The notes beneath the pieces were generated by a model that was given only the letters and a program-made list of their open reading frames with translations, had not been told where the DNA came from and searched no databases. Both the position numbers and the translations under genes were made by a program. Positions 7,585 through 15,913 of a stretch of DNA of 42,290 nucleotides are shown here, piece after piece. Numbering within the stretch: position 1 is the first letter of the stretch; every line of letters begins with the position of its first letter. Source of the DNA: Phycisphaerae bacterium. Its GTDB lineage: Bacteria > Planctomycetota > Phycisphaerae > Phycisphaerales > SM1A02. The stretch covers positions 1 through 42,290 of the forward strand of contig VGXO01000022.1 in NCBI GenBank assembly GCA_016873275.1, written 5' to 3'.

Positions 7585-7788
7585 GCACGCCCCGCCGCGG
7601 GCGCCGCAGGCTAACCGCCTCGAGGTTCCGTCTGACTGTTCACCGAGGACCGAAGATCCGTCGCGGCGCTCGTGTCGCACGGGGAGGCGAGACGACGCCG
7701 CATCCGCCGCGATCCACTGAGTCGATCGCCGACGCTGCTCGACGGGCTACCGCGCGGGTCGACGTCCGGGACTCCGCCCGACAGGACC

Positions 7789-7794
7789 TAGACT
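7789..7794 (+). promoter_or_regulatory. Putative -10 box TAGACT for the SpoIIE-type phosphatase gene
   Basis: TAGACT, then CCGCGTCCC (9 nt), then the ATG at 7804. Predicted leader is at most a few nt, and no ribosome-binding site fits. Confidence 0.5.
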
Positions 7795-7803
7795 CCGCGT
7801 CCC

Positions 7804-9546
7804 ATGCCCGACGCCCTCGCCGACGACGTCGCCTCGGCGCCCGAGTTCCGCGGAGAGTTCGAGCTCGACCTCGTCCGGAGGTTCCGCCGCCGCTTCGGCT
7901 GGATGTGCGGGGTCTACGCGATCGTGTCGATGCTGACGGTGGTGCTCTCCGTGGCGGCGGTGCTCCTCGCGCCGCTCGCCGACGCGATCCGACCGGCGCC
8001 CAAGAAGGAGGTCCCGTCGGCGTCGAGCGGGGTCGTCCCCGCGCCGCCCGGCGACCGCCTCTCGCCTCGCCCCGACGAGTTCGAGCGCGGCACGCGGTCG
8101 TTCCGCCTTGGACCGCTGCAGATCGCCGGCTCGCCGCCGTGGACCTCGACGCCCCTCGACCCCGCCGAGGAGCTCGCGGTGATCGAGGACGAGCTCGCCT
8201 CCGAGGCGTCGCGGCGACCTCTCGCGGAGGACTGGCTCGCCGGCGTGGTGATCGACGGCACCTCGGCGGCGGCTTCGTTCCTCGTGATCCTCTGGTTCTT
8301 CGCGCGGGTCCGTCCGCGGATCGAGCACCGCGCGGTCGCGCTCTCCGCCGCGACGCGCCTGATCCTGGTCCTCGTCTCGCTCTCGCTCCTCGGCGAGGTC
8401 GCGAAGTCGATCGTCTCGCTCGACCTCGAGCTCGCGCCCCTCCTCAGCGTCGCCCTCTGGCACTTCTCCGCCTGCCTGTTCCTCCCATGGACGGCGCGGG
8501 AGTCGCTGCGACCGATGATCCCCCTGCTCGTCGCGTGGGCGGTCTACCGCCTCGTGCTGGGAGGGACGGAGGGACTGGTCGTCGTGGAGACCGGCGTCGC
8601 TCCGGGGCTCGGCAGCTCGCTGGCGGGCGCCGCGCTCGAGATCCTCGCGAGTCCCCTGGTGCTGGTGCCCGGCATGCTCGTCTGCTGGATCCGCCAGTGG
8701 TGGCTTCGGCGGCGCTTCGGTCGAGAGTTCGCCGGCCGGCAGCTCCGGTCGCTGCGGCAGGAGATCAAGCAGGCGCGGCGCATCCACGACAGCCTCTTTC
8801 CGCAGCCCTTCGACGCCGACGGAGTCCGCTTCGACTACGCGTTCGTGCCCGCCCGCGACCTTGGCGGCGACTTCCTGCACCTCCTCCGCCGCGAGGACGG
8901 GTCGATCTTCCTCACCTTCCTCGACGTGACCGGTCACGGGCTCTCCGCCGCGATGACCGTGAACCGCCTGCACGGCGAGATCGAGCGCCTGCACGCGGAG
9001 CGTCCGGACATCTCGCCGGGCGAGATGCTCGCGGGGCTCAATCGCTACGTGCACCTCACGCTCCTGCGGCACTCGATCCTCGCGACCGGCGTGGCGGTGC
9101 GGCTCGACCCCGCGACCGGTCGCGCGACGCTCTCGAACGCCGGGCATCCGCCGGTCCTGCTCCGCGCCGCCGATGGTCGGATCCGCCAGTGCGAGGCGAA
9201 CGACCCGCTGCTCGGCGCGCAGCCGGCGGCGGAGTTCCACGGGGGCGAGCACCGGCTCGACCTCGCGAGCGGCGAGGTGATCCTCCTCTACACCGACGGC
9301 GCCTTCGAGGCGCGGGACCACTCGGGTCGGGAGCTCGGGCTCGACGGCTTCGAGAAGCTCTGCCGGCACCATCCTCCGCCGCCGCGCTGGCCGGCGTTCC
9401 TGCTCTCGATGGTCGAGGGATTCGAGGGACCGATCCGCGGCGACGACGTGCTGCTCGCGAGCCTCCAATGGACGCGGACTCGCCCGAAGGTCGATGACGG
9501 TCGCTCCCGCGGCGCCCGACGCCCCCTGCAGGAATCCACCGCATGA
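7804..9546 (+). CDS. Membrane-anchored SpoIIE/PP2C-type serine phosphatase
   Basis: Predicted membrane-bound protein phosphatase, probably acting on an anti-sigma-factor antagonist or similar Ser/Thr-phosphorylated partner. The 580 residues begin with one membrane segment (about 33-60), an extracytoplasmic Pro-rich stretch, then a cluster of about four to five further membrane segments (about 150-300). The cytoplasmic catalytic domain starts at RQEIKQARRIHDSLFP (about 318). It has ARDLGGDF, DVTGHGLSAAM (about 374), YTDGAFEARD (about 496) and DDVLLASL (about 546), which hold the metal-binding Asp residues of the PPM/SpoIIE family. There is no visible sensory PAS, GAF or HAMP domain; the membrane region may be the sensor. 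The stop overlaps the ribD ATG by 4 nt, an unusual pairing. Confidence 0.88.
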   Translation: MPDALADDVASAPEFRGEFELDLVRRFRRRFGWMCGVYAIVSMLTVVLSVAAVLLAPLADAIRPAPKKEVPSASSGVVPAPPGDRLSPRPDEFERGTRSFRLGPLQIAGSPPWTSTPLDPAEELAVIEDELASEASRRPLAEDWLAGVVIDGTSAAASFLVILWFFARVRPRIEHRAVALSAATRLILVLVSLSLLGEVAKSIVSLDLELAPLLSVALWHFSACLFLPWTARESLRPMIPLLVAWAVYRLVLGGTEGLVVVETGVAPGLGSSLAGAALEILASPLVLVPGMLVCWIRQWWLRRRFGREFAGRQLRSLRQEIKQARRIHDSLFPQPFDADGVRFDYAFVPARDLGGDFLHLLRREDGSIFLTFLDVTGHGLSAAMTVNRLHGEIERLHAERPDISPGEMLAGLNRYVHLTLLRHSILATGVAVRLDPATGRATLSNAGHPPVLLRAADGRIRQCEANDPLLGAQPAAEFHGGEHRLDLASGEVILLYTDGAFEARDHSGRELGLDGFEKLCRHHPPPPRWPAFLLSMVEGFEGPIRGDDVLLASLQWTRTRPKVDDGRSRGARRPLQESTA

Positions 9547-10694
9547 CCCATCGACGCGACGACCGCGACGCCGACCTCCTCCGCCTCGCGGTGCGCCTCG
9601 CCCTGCGCGGTCACGGTCTGGTCGAGCCCAATCCCATGGTGGGCGCGATCGTCCTCGACGCTTCGGGTCGGGTCGTCGGTCTCGGCCATCACCGGCGGAT
9701 CGGCGGTCCCCATGCCGAGGTCGAGGCGATCGCCGCGGCAGGCGAGCGGACCCGCGGCGGGACGATCCTCGTCACCCTCGAGCCGTGCAATCATCAGGGT
9801 CGGACGGGACCCTGCACCGAGGCGATCCTCGCGTCCGGCGTCGCGCGGGTGATCTACGGATCCTCCGATCCTCATCCGCAGGCGCAGGGGGGCGCCGCAC
9901 GGCTCCGCAAGGCGGGGCTCGACGTGCAGCAGCGCGCCGACGTCCCGGAGGTCCGCCTGCTCAACCGCGCCTTCATCCATCGCCTGCGGAGCGGTCGCCC
10001 CTGGGTCGTGGCGAAGTGGGCGCAGACCCTCGACGGAAAGATCACCGTGGGCGCGGGCGATGGGCGCTGGATCTCGAGCCTCCCGAGCCGCCGCCTCGTG
10101 CACCGCGAGCGGGGCTGCTGCGACGTGATCCTGACCGGGATCGGGACGGTGCTCGCGGATGATCCCCTCCTCAACGTCCGCGGCGTGAAGGCGCGGCGGC
10201 ACCCGATGCGGGTGGTGGTCGATCCGCGGCTTCAGATCCCCCTCGAGTCGCAGCTCGTCCGCACCGCGCGGGAGCAGCCGCTGCTCGTCGCCTGCGACGC
10301 GGAGGTGCTCGAGCGCGACGAGGACCTCGCGGAGCAGCTCCGCGCGGCGGGCGCGACGGTCCTCGGGCTCGCCTCCACCGGCGGCGAGCTTCCGCTCCGC
10401 GAGCTCCTCGAGCGGCTCGCCGGCGAGTTCGGGGCGTCGCGGGTCCTCGTCGAGGCGGGCGCCCGCATGCTCGGACGGCTCTTCCGCCACGGGCTCGTCA
10501 ACGAGGCGTGGGTCTTCGTCGCCCCGCGGGTCGCCGGTCGCGAGACGGGTCTCGCCGCCGTCGCGGGCGCGACCGAGGGCGGTCTGGGTCACAGCCTCAC
10601 GCTCTCGCTCGAGTCGATCCGCCGCCGCGGCGGCGACCTCGTCCTTGGCTACGGCGTGCCCGCGTCCGACGCCTCGAGCGGCGACAACCCGTAG
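9543..10694 (+). CDS. ribD: Bifunctional diaminohydroxyphosphoribosylaminopyrimidine deaminase / 5-amino-6-(5-phosphoribosylamino)uracil reductase
   Basis: Catalyses the second and third steps of riboflavin synthesis from GTP. The N-terminal deaminase has NPMVGAI, the zinc motifs PHAEVEAI (about 57-64) and EPCNHQGRTGPC (about 80-91) with the catalytic Glu after His. The C-terminal NADPH reductase (about 150-370) contains WAQTLDGKIT, GIGTVLADDPLLNVR and VEAGARMLG. At 383 residues it is the usual length for a two-domain RibD. Translation starts at ATG 9543 inside the end of the phosphatase gene (ATGA), so it is probably translationally coupled. The last 46 bases overlap the convergent DUF4340 gene. 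No other rib gene is in the window. Confidence 0.96.
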   Translation: MTHRRDDRDADLLRLAVRLALRGHGLVEPNPMVGAIVLDASGRVVGLGHHRRIGGPHAEVEAIAAAGERTRGGTILVTLEPCNHQGRTGPCTEAILASGVARVIYGSSDPHPQAQGGAARLRKAGLDVQQRADVPEVRLLNRAFIHRLRSGRPWVVAKWAQTLDGKITVGAGDGRWISSLPSRRLVHRERGCCDVILTGIGTVLADDPLLNVRGVKARRHPMRVVVDPRLQIPLESQLVRTAREQPLLVACDAEVLERDEDLAEQLRAAGATVLGLASTGGELPLRELLERLAGEFGASRVLVEAGARMLGRLFRHGLVNEAWVFVAPRVAGRETGLAAVAGATEGGLGHSLTLSLESIRRRGGDLVLGYGVPASDASSGDNP

Positions 10695-12091
10695 TCCTCG
10701 CCGCGGAGCCTCGGCTCGAGGCTCGCCGGAAAGACCCGCAGCACGTCGTCGCCGTCGTCGATCGCCCATCGACCATCCGCGGGATCTCGGGCGATCCGCA
10801 CGGCGCCGAGCGGGCGACCATCGAAGCCGCTCAGGATCACCAGCGCCGCGAGCCGCTCCTGCGGGAAGGGCGTCACCGCGACCTCCGGCGCCCGCGCCTC
10901 GGCGAGCTGCCCGAGAAGCGCCTCCGCCGCGCCGCGTCGGGCAGGCACCTCGTCCGCGACGTCGCCTCGCTCGTCGATCCGCTCGGCGACGAAGCCATCG
11001 AGCTCGCGGCGCAGGCGGAAGGTCTCCGCCGCGGTCCGCACCTCGATCGTGCGGACGTCCGCGGGCTGGACGTCGGTTCCCGTGGGATCGACGAGCGACG
11101 CGATCGGGCGACGCAGGATCGCCGTCGCCTCCTCGCCGACGAGCAGCACGCACGGTCGACCCGCGACCATCGCGAAGCGATCGGGGGAACCCGGACCAAA
11201 CGACCCGCCGAGCCGCACCTCCGCCCGCGCGAGCACCTCGCCGCCGTCGGGCGACGGCACCCGGCGCTCGAGGGAGATCACCTCCGCCGGCTGGTCGAGC
11301 CCGTAGCGGGCGAGGTCCTCCGGCTCGTCCTCGAAGTACGCCGAGCACTCCGCGCGACCAAGCGCCGCGAGCCACGCCTCGACCGCGTCGGCGTCGAGGC
11401 GGGTCGAGAAGGGCGACTCGAGCCGCCAGCGGGCGTTCTCGCGCACGAGCTCGATCGGTCGCGCCTGCCCCGCGCCGCCCACCTCGATCCGATCGATCGG
11501 CTCCTCCGCGACGGGAAGGAGCCGCTTGGAGCGCCACGTGCGGGGATCGCCGTCGAGGAGCCTCGCGTGGAGACCGGCGTCGACCGCATGCACGGCGTCG
11601 TCGCCGCCCCGGCGAAGCCAGGCGCGACCGGCGACGCTGCGGCGCCCGAGGTCAAGCGTCACCTCGCGGCGGGCGGCGTCCGGAGGCGCCGCGGGATCGC
11701 TCCACGCGAAGGTCACCCGACCGAGCGGCGGCTCGAGCCCGAGGTCGATCGGCTCGCCCTGCTCGTCGCGCGGTCGATCCGCTTCGTCGAGCCGGCGGCT
11801 CGAGCGGAGCGACTCCGCCACGACGGCGTGCTGGCGCATCGAGAAGGACTCGACCGGCACCTCGAAGGGCTCGACCTGCCGCCACGCGGCGCCCTCGCGG
11901 CGGAAGAGCCACGACGCGCCGTCGTCGCGCCGGAGCCGGATCTCGTCGATCCGCTCGACCGGCAGCGCTCCTCGGGCGAGCAGCAGGCGAGGTCCCTCCT
12001 CGACGGTCGGCGTGCCGCCCCGAGGAAGCCACGCGAGCGCCGAGAGCAGCGCCGCCACGAGGATCCAGACGCCCGTCGCCTTCGCGTTCAT
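10649..12091 (-). CDS. DUF4340 domain protein of a gliding-type ABC system
   Basis: Predicted 480-residue membrane-anchored protein with one N-terminal hydrophobic segment (about 7-22, WILVAALLSALAWLP) and a long beta-rich extracytoplasmic part. The repeated pattern 'I(D/E)RI/EIRL..., W.L..PF..., A.(A)..A.L..L' (for example IDRIEVGG, RWRLESPFSTRLDADAVEAWLAAL split over about 200-240) is typical of DUF4340, which commonly follows the permease and GldG-like genes. Its function is not established; a structural or regulatory role in the transporter is inferred. The ATG at 12091 overlaps the preceding stop by 4 nt. It is last in the operon and its 3' end overlaps ribD on the other strand by 46 bp. 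Confidence 0.82.
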   Translation of the reverse strand: MNAKATGVWILVAALLSALAWLPRGGTPTVEEGPRLLLARGALPVERIDEIRLRRDDGASWLFRREGAAWRQVEPFEVPVESFSMRQHAVVAESLRSSRRLDEADRPRDEQGEPIDLGLEPPLGRVTFAWSDPAAPPDAARREVTLDLGRRSVAGRAWLRRGGDDAVHAVDAGLHARLLDGDPRTWRSKRLLPVAEEPIDRIEVGGAGQARPIELVRENARWRLESPFSTRLDADAVEAWLAALGRAECSAYFEDEPEDLARYGLDQPAEVISLERRVPSPDGGEVLARAEVRLGGSFGPGSPDRFAMVAGRPCVLLVGEEATAILRRPIASLVDPTGTDVQPADVRTIEVRTAAETFRLRRELDGFVAERIDERGDVADEVPARRGAAEALLGQLAEARAPEVAVTPFPQERLAALVILSGFDGRPLGAVRIARDPADGRWAIDDGDDVLRVFPASLEPRLRGEDYGLSPLEASDAGTP

Positions 12092-14793
12092 CGGGCTCGA
12101 TCCCTCCGCGTCAGGACGATCCCGCCCGCGACGAGCGGCGCCACCGGCAGCACGACGAGGAGCCCCGCGATCCACCACGCCCGCGTCGAGGCGTCGAGTC
12201 CCGTCAGGCGGGAGACCTCGCGGCCGGCGCCGCCGGCCGCGATCCACGCGTCGAGCCCGGCGAGCCATGCGGCGCCGCTGCGGGCAAGCTCGCGGTTGCC
12301 CGGGTTCGCGAACGCGACCCGCTCCCCGCCAAGGGAGACCGTGCGGTCCGCGAGGCTCGTCAGCATCCAGCCGTTCGAGCCGACCACGATCGACCGCTGC
12401 ACGCGACCATCGGCAAGCGCCCGCTCCGCCGCGAGCGCGACCGGCAGCGGCTCGACCTGCCGCTTCGCCGCCGGCACCTCCGCGACGCCCCGCACGCGGC
12501 GCCAGTCCTCCTCGAGCCAGCGCGACTCCTTCGGCTCGAGCGATCCGAGCGCGACCGCGGTCACGCTCTCGCGCGGCGAGATCGGCACCGGATAGAAGAC
12601 GAGGAGGTCCTGTCCCGAGAGCGCCGCGCCGACCGGATGCGTCGAGGCGGAGGGCGCCGCGAGGTGGGTCGCCTGCGGTGCCGCGGGCGCATCCTCGCCC
12701 GGGGCGAGCTCGAGCAGCGTGCGCGAGGTGTCCGCCTCCACGCCGAGCGACGCCGCGAGCGCGACCCACGGATCCCGTCCGCCGAGCAGGGGCAGCACGC
12801 TCGGCGCGACGCTCAGCATGACCGGATGCCCCTCGCCGATCCGGCGCTCGACCTCCGCGAGGAGCGCCCGCTCGGCGTCGTCCGGCTCGAGCGAGCTCCG
12901 GCGGAGCGGCGGCACCACGAGGAAGACGACGGTGCGTCCCGCCTCGACCGCCGAAGGTGCTCCCCCTCGCGCCGACCACTCCCTTACCTCGAACCGCGCG
13001 GCGCGAAGCTCGTCGGCGATCGCGAGGAGGTCGCCGCCCTCGGTCGATCGGCGGAGCAGCGACGCCGGCTCCGCGTGGAGGACCACGACCACCGGCGGCG
13101 ACTCGACGCCGAGCGAGCGGATCGCCGCGGCGAGCAGCTGCTCCCCCCGGAAGCGGCGATCGAAGCGCACGGTCTCCTCGCCGCGGAAGGTCGAGCGCGG
13201 CAGCAGCTGCCAGCCGGGGATCGTCGCGGCGCCCTCGGGTCCCGAGACCACCGCCGCCTCCCCCGCCGCGACCGCCGTCGCGACCTCGCCGAGCCGCGAG
13301 GGCGGCAGCTGCTCGAGCCGTTCCATCGAGCGGCGGAGCCGCAGCGCCAGCGACCGCGCCGCGGCGTCCCGTGGCAGCGCCGCGGCGAGCTGGTCGGAAC
13401 GGAGCCGATGGTGCGCGACGAGGGCGCTCCGTGCGGACTCCCAGTCGGGGAATGGTCGCGAGGTCGAGGTCTCGACGAGCGACTCGATCTCGCGCTTCAG
13501 CGGCGGTCCCGTCGCGGCGACCTGCTCGAGGAGCGACTGCGCCGCGGCGAGCTCCGCGCGGCGGCGATCGTCGCCGCGCCCCTCGAGCGCCGCGGCCTGT
13601 GCCTTGAGCCGCGGCGCCTCGGCGGCGGCGAAGGAGACGAGCTCGTCGAGCCCGGCGAGTCCATCGGCGACCGCGTCCTCGTAGGTCCGAGACTCCTCGG
13701 CGTGGGAGGCGGCGAGCCGCTCGAGGAGCGACTCGTAGGCGGCGAGGTCGCGGGGGTCGGTCGGGTCGATGCGTCCGACGCGGATCCGCGGATTGACCTC
13801 CGCGAAGCGCCGCAGCACCTCGTCGATCTGCGCGAGGAGCGCCCGGTCGCCCTCCTCCGGGATCACGAGGAGCTCGATCGACCACTCGCCCGGCAGCGAC
13901 GCGAGGAGCTCCCGCGTCTCCGTCGAGAGGCTGTACGCCCGGGTGCGGGTGAGGTCCATGCGCACCCGCAGCTCCGGTCGCGAGGCGATCGCGACGACCG
14001 CGACCGCCGCGGCGCCGAGCGCGAGGACGCGGATCGCGCCGTGGAGGACGCGACCGAGCCTCGCGACGCCGAAGGGTCGGACCCGGCGAGGCGCCCCGAG
14101 GGCAAGCGCCGCGAGCGCGAGGAAGCACGCGATCGCCGCCGCGAAGTACGCGACGTTGGCGAGGTCGAGGAGCCCGATCACGAACGCGTCGAGGCGCCGC
14201 AGCGGATCGATCGCCTCGAGCGGCGCGGTCCACTCGGCGCCGAGCCAGCGAGGCAGGAGCTTCGCCGCGAGGACGAGCCCGAGCCAGGGGAACATCGCGC
14301 CGAGGTAGGCGAGGACCTGGCTCGACGCGAGGCTCGAGGCGAGGATCCCCATCGAGGCGATGGTGCTGCCGACGAGGAGCAGCCCGAGCAGACCGCAGGC
14401 GATCTCGCCGAAGTCCGGATCGCCGTGCCGCTCGAGCGGCACCGCGAGCACCGCGATCGGAAGCAGCACGACCGCGAGCACCCCGACCGCGGCGAGGAAC
14501 TTGCCGAGCACGATCGACCACTCGCCGAGGGGCGCCGCGCCGAGGACCTCGAGCGTCCCCTGCCGCCGCTCCTCCGCGACGCTCCGCATCGCGACCGCCG
14601 GCGCGAGCAGCAGCGTCGCCCACCCGAGCGCGACGAGCGCCGGGCGGAGGTTCGCGATCTCGCCCTCCTCGAAGCCGACCGCGACGAAGACGACCGCCGC
14701 GAGGAGCCCCGACGCCGAGGCGAGCACCCACGCCAGGGGCGTCGCGAACGCCGAGAGGAGGTCGCGCCGGGCGATCGCGAGGGTCATCCTCAT
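12088..14793 (-). CDS. Fused ABC-2 permease and GldG-like protein
   Basis: A 901-residue single polypeptide joining what are often two proteins. Residues ~1-245 form an ABC-2 type permease (GldF-like) with about six membrane segments and the RRDLLSAFATPLAWV start. After another membrane segment (about 265-285), the extracytoplasmic part starts at LRVRMDLTRTRAYSLS, the typical opening of GldG/'ABC-type uncharacterised transport' domains. It contains SLPGEWSIELL, coiled-coil-like Ala/Glu/Leu-rich stretches (about 370-480) and ends with a C-terminal membrane segment (about 873-893) and RRDRAR. In flavobacteria gldF and gldG support gliding and type IX secretion; outside that group the substrate is unknown. 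Both ends overlap neighbours by 4 nt, so stoichiometric expression with the ATPase and DUF4340 protein is likely. Confidence 0.87.
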   Translation of the reverse strand: MRMTLAIARRDLLSAFATPLAWVLASASGLLAAVVFVAVGFEEGEIANLRPALVALGWATLLLAPAVAMRSVAEERRQGTLEVLGAAPLGEWSIVLGKFLAAVGVLAVVLLPIAVLAVPLERHGDPDFGEIACGLLGLLLVGSTIASMGILASSLASSQVLAYLGAMFPWLGLVLAAKLLPRWLGAEWTAPLEAIDPLRRLDAFVIGLLDLANVAYFAAAIACFLALAALALGAPRRVRPFGVARLGRVLHGAIRVLALGAAAVAVVAIASRPELRVRMDLTRTRAYSLSTETRELLASLPGEWSIELLVIPEEGDRALLAQIDEVLRRFAEVNPRIRVGRIDPTDPRDLAAYESLLERLAASHAEESRTYEDAVADGLAGLDELVSFAAAEAPRLKAQAAALEGRGDDRRRAELAAAQSLLEQVAATGPPLKREIESLVETSTSRPFPDWESARSALVAHHRLRSDQLAAALPRDAAARSLALRLRRSMERLEQLPPSRLGEVATAVAAGEAAVVSGPEGAATIPGWQLLPRSTFRGEETVRFDRRFRGEQLLAAAIRSLGVESPPVVVVLHAEPASLLRRSTEGGDLLAIADELRAARFEVREWSARGGAPSAVEAGRTVVFLVVPPLRRSSLEPDDAERALLAEVERRIGEGHPVMLSVAPSVLPLLGGRDPWVALAASLGVEADTSRTLLELAPGEDAPAAPQATHLAAPSASTHPVGAALSGQDLLVFYPVPISPRESVTAVALGSLEPKESRWLEEDWRRVRGVAEVPAAKRQVEPLPVALAAERALADGRVQRSIVVGSNGWMLTSLADRTVSLGGERVAFANPGNRELARSGAAWLAGLDAWIAAGGAGREVSRLTGLDASTRAWWIAGLLVVLPVAPLVAGGIVLTRRDRAR

Positions 14794-15716
14794 CGGCGCT
14801 CCTCCCCGGCGAGGCGCATGAAGGTCTCCTCGAGCGACTCCTCGCGGCGCACGAGCTCGCGGAGGCGCCCTCCCGCCGCGCCGACCGCCGCCGCGATCGC
14901 CTCGCGCGGGTCGCCCTCCGCCGCGAGCACCTCGACGCGCCGCCATCCCGACTCGTCGGGCTCCGTCATCGGGCGGACCTGCCGGACGCCGGAGAGCACC
15001 GCGATCGCCTCGACCGCGGCGGCGCCGCGCACCTCGCACTCGATCCGCGCGGAGCCTCCGCGCCGCAGCGACTCCACGGTGCCCGAGGCGACGAGGCGTC
15101 CGCCGAGCATCAGGATCACCCGGTCGCAGATCGTCTCGACCTCGGCGAGGAGGTGGCTCGAGAGGAGCACCGTGCGACCTTGGGCGAACTCCCGCACGAG
15201 TCCGCGGAACTCCCGCACCTGGAAGGGGTCGAGTCCCTCCGTCGGCTCGTCGAGCAGGAGGACCGGCGGTCGACCGAGGATCGCCGCGGCGAGCCCGACC
15301 CGCTGGCGGAATCCCCGGCTGAGCGTGCCGATCAGGCGACGGCGCACCCCGCCGAGGGCGCAGGCGCCGCACGCCGCGTCGATCTCCGTCCGCATCGAGC
15401 CCGTGCGACCCGCGATGCGCCAGCGGAACCGCAGGTACTCCTCGACCCGCATCTCCGGATACGCCGGCGCCCCGTCCGGGAGGTAGCCGAGGCGGCGACG
15501 GGCGTCGCGCGAGCGGGCGATGGCGTCGAGCCCGTCGATCTCGAGCCGCCCGCCGTCCGGCGCAAGCAGCCCCGCGAGCATCCGGAGCGTGGTGGTCTTG
15601 CCGGCGCCGTTGGGACCGAGGAACCCGCAGACCGATCCGCGGGGAATCTCGAAGGAGAGGCGGTCGACCGCGACGACCTCGCCGAAGCGCTTCCGGAGCT
15701 CGTGGGCGACGATCAT
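14790..15716 (-). CDS. ABC transporter ATP-binding protein (GldA-like)
   Basis: Cytoplasmic ATPase of the ABC-2/GldA subgroup, 308 residues. Walker A is GPNGAGKT (about 34-41), the signature is LSRGFRQRVGLA (degenerate LSGGQ), Walker B is VLLLDEP with the following TEGLDP, and the H-loop is LLSSHLL. The last ~90 residues form the accessory domain common in this subgroup and end EETFMRLAGEE. It is first in the three-gene operon; its stop overlaps the start of the fused permease (ATGA). A TAGACT box lies 63 nt upstream, divergent from the receiver-protein promoter. Confidence 0.93.
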   Translation of the reverse strand: MIVAHELRKRFGEVVAVDRLSFEIPRGSVCGFLGPNGAGKTTTLRMLAGLLAPDGGRLEIDGLDAIARSRDARRRLGYLPDGAPAYPEMRVEEYLRFRWRIAGRTGSMRTEIDAACGACALGGVRRRLIGTLSRGFRQRVGLAAAILGRPPVLLLDEPTEGLDPFQVREFRGLVREFAQGRTVLLSSHLLAEVETICDRVILMLGGRLVASGTVESLRRGGSARIECEVRGAAAVEAIAVLSGVRQVRPMTEPDESGWRRVEVLAAEGDPREAIAAAVGAAGGRLRELVRREESLEETFMRLAGEERR

Positions 15717-15779
15717 CGAGCGGGCAAGGGGAACGAGGGAGGGAGCGGGAGCACGCGGCGTTCTCCCGCTCCGCGCGGC

Positions 15780-15785
15780 AGTCTA
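15780..15785 (-). promoter_or_regulatory. Putative -10 box TAGACT for the ABC operon
   Basis: TAGACT followed by GCCGCGCGG on the minus strand, with a predicted leader of about 57 nt. Confidence 0.4.
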
Positions 15786-15850
15786 CGTCTCGCGAGGATC
15801 CGCGTCGCCCCGGAGCACCGGCAGGATTGCGGTCCCGCGTCCGGCGTTCG

Positions 15851-15856
15851 TACACT
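15851..15856 (+). promoter_or_regulatory. Putative -10 box TACACT for the PAS-GAF-receiver gene
   Basis: TACACT followed by CCCGCC, identical in its hexamer to the box in front of the tRNA gene at 20863. The ATG at 15914 is 57 nt downstream. Confidence 0.45.
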
Positions 15857-15913
15857 CCCGCCACGCGACGCGGCGACCATGGCGGGTCGAGATCGCGCCT
15901 TGGCGACTTCTCG

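Noticed and set aside
10649-10694. Overlap of ribD and the DUF4340 gene as a sign of a frameshift
   Set aside because: Both proteins have normal lengths and natural ends; a 46-bp convergent overlap is acceptable in a compact GC-rich genome.
10645-15486. A 1613-codon open frame on the plus strand, antisense to the ABC operon
   Set aside because: It is Arg/Pro/Ala-rich with no domain and is a by-product of GC-rich codons on the opposite strand, where three clear genes are read.
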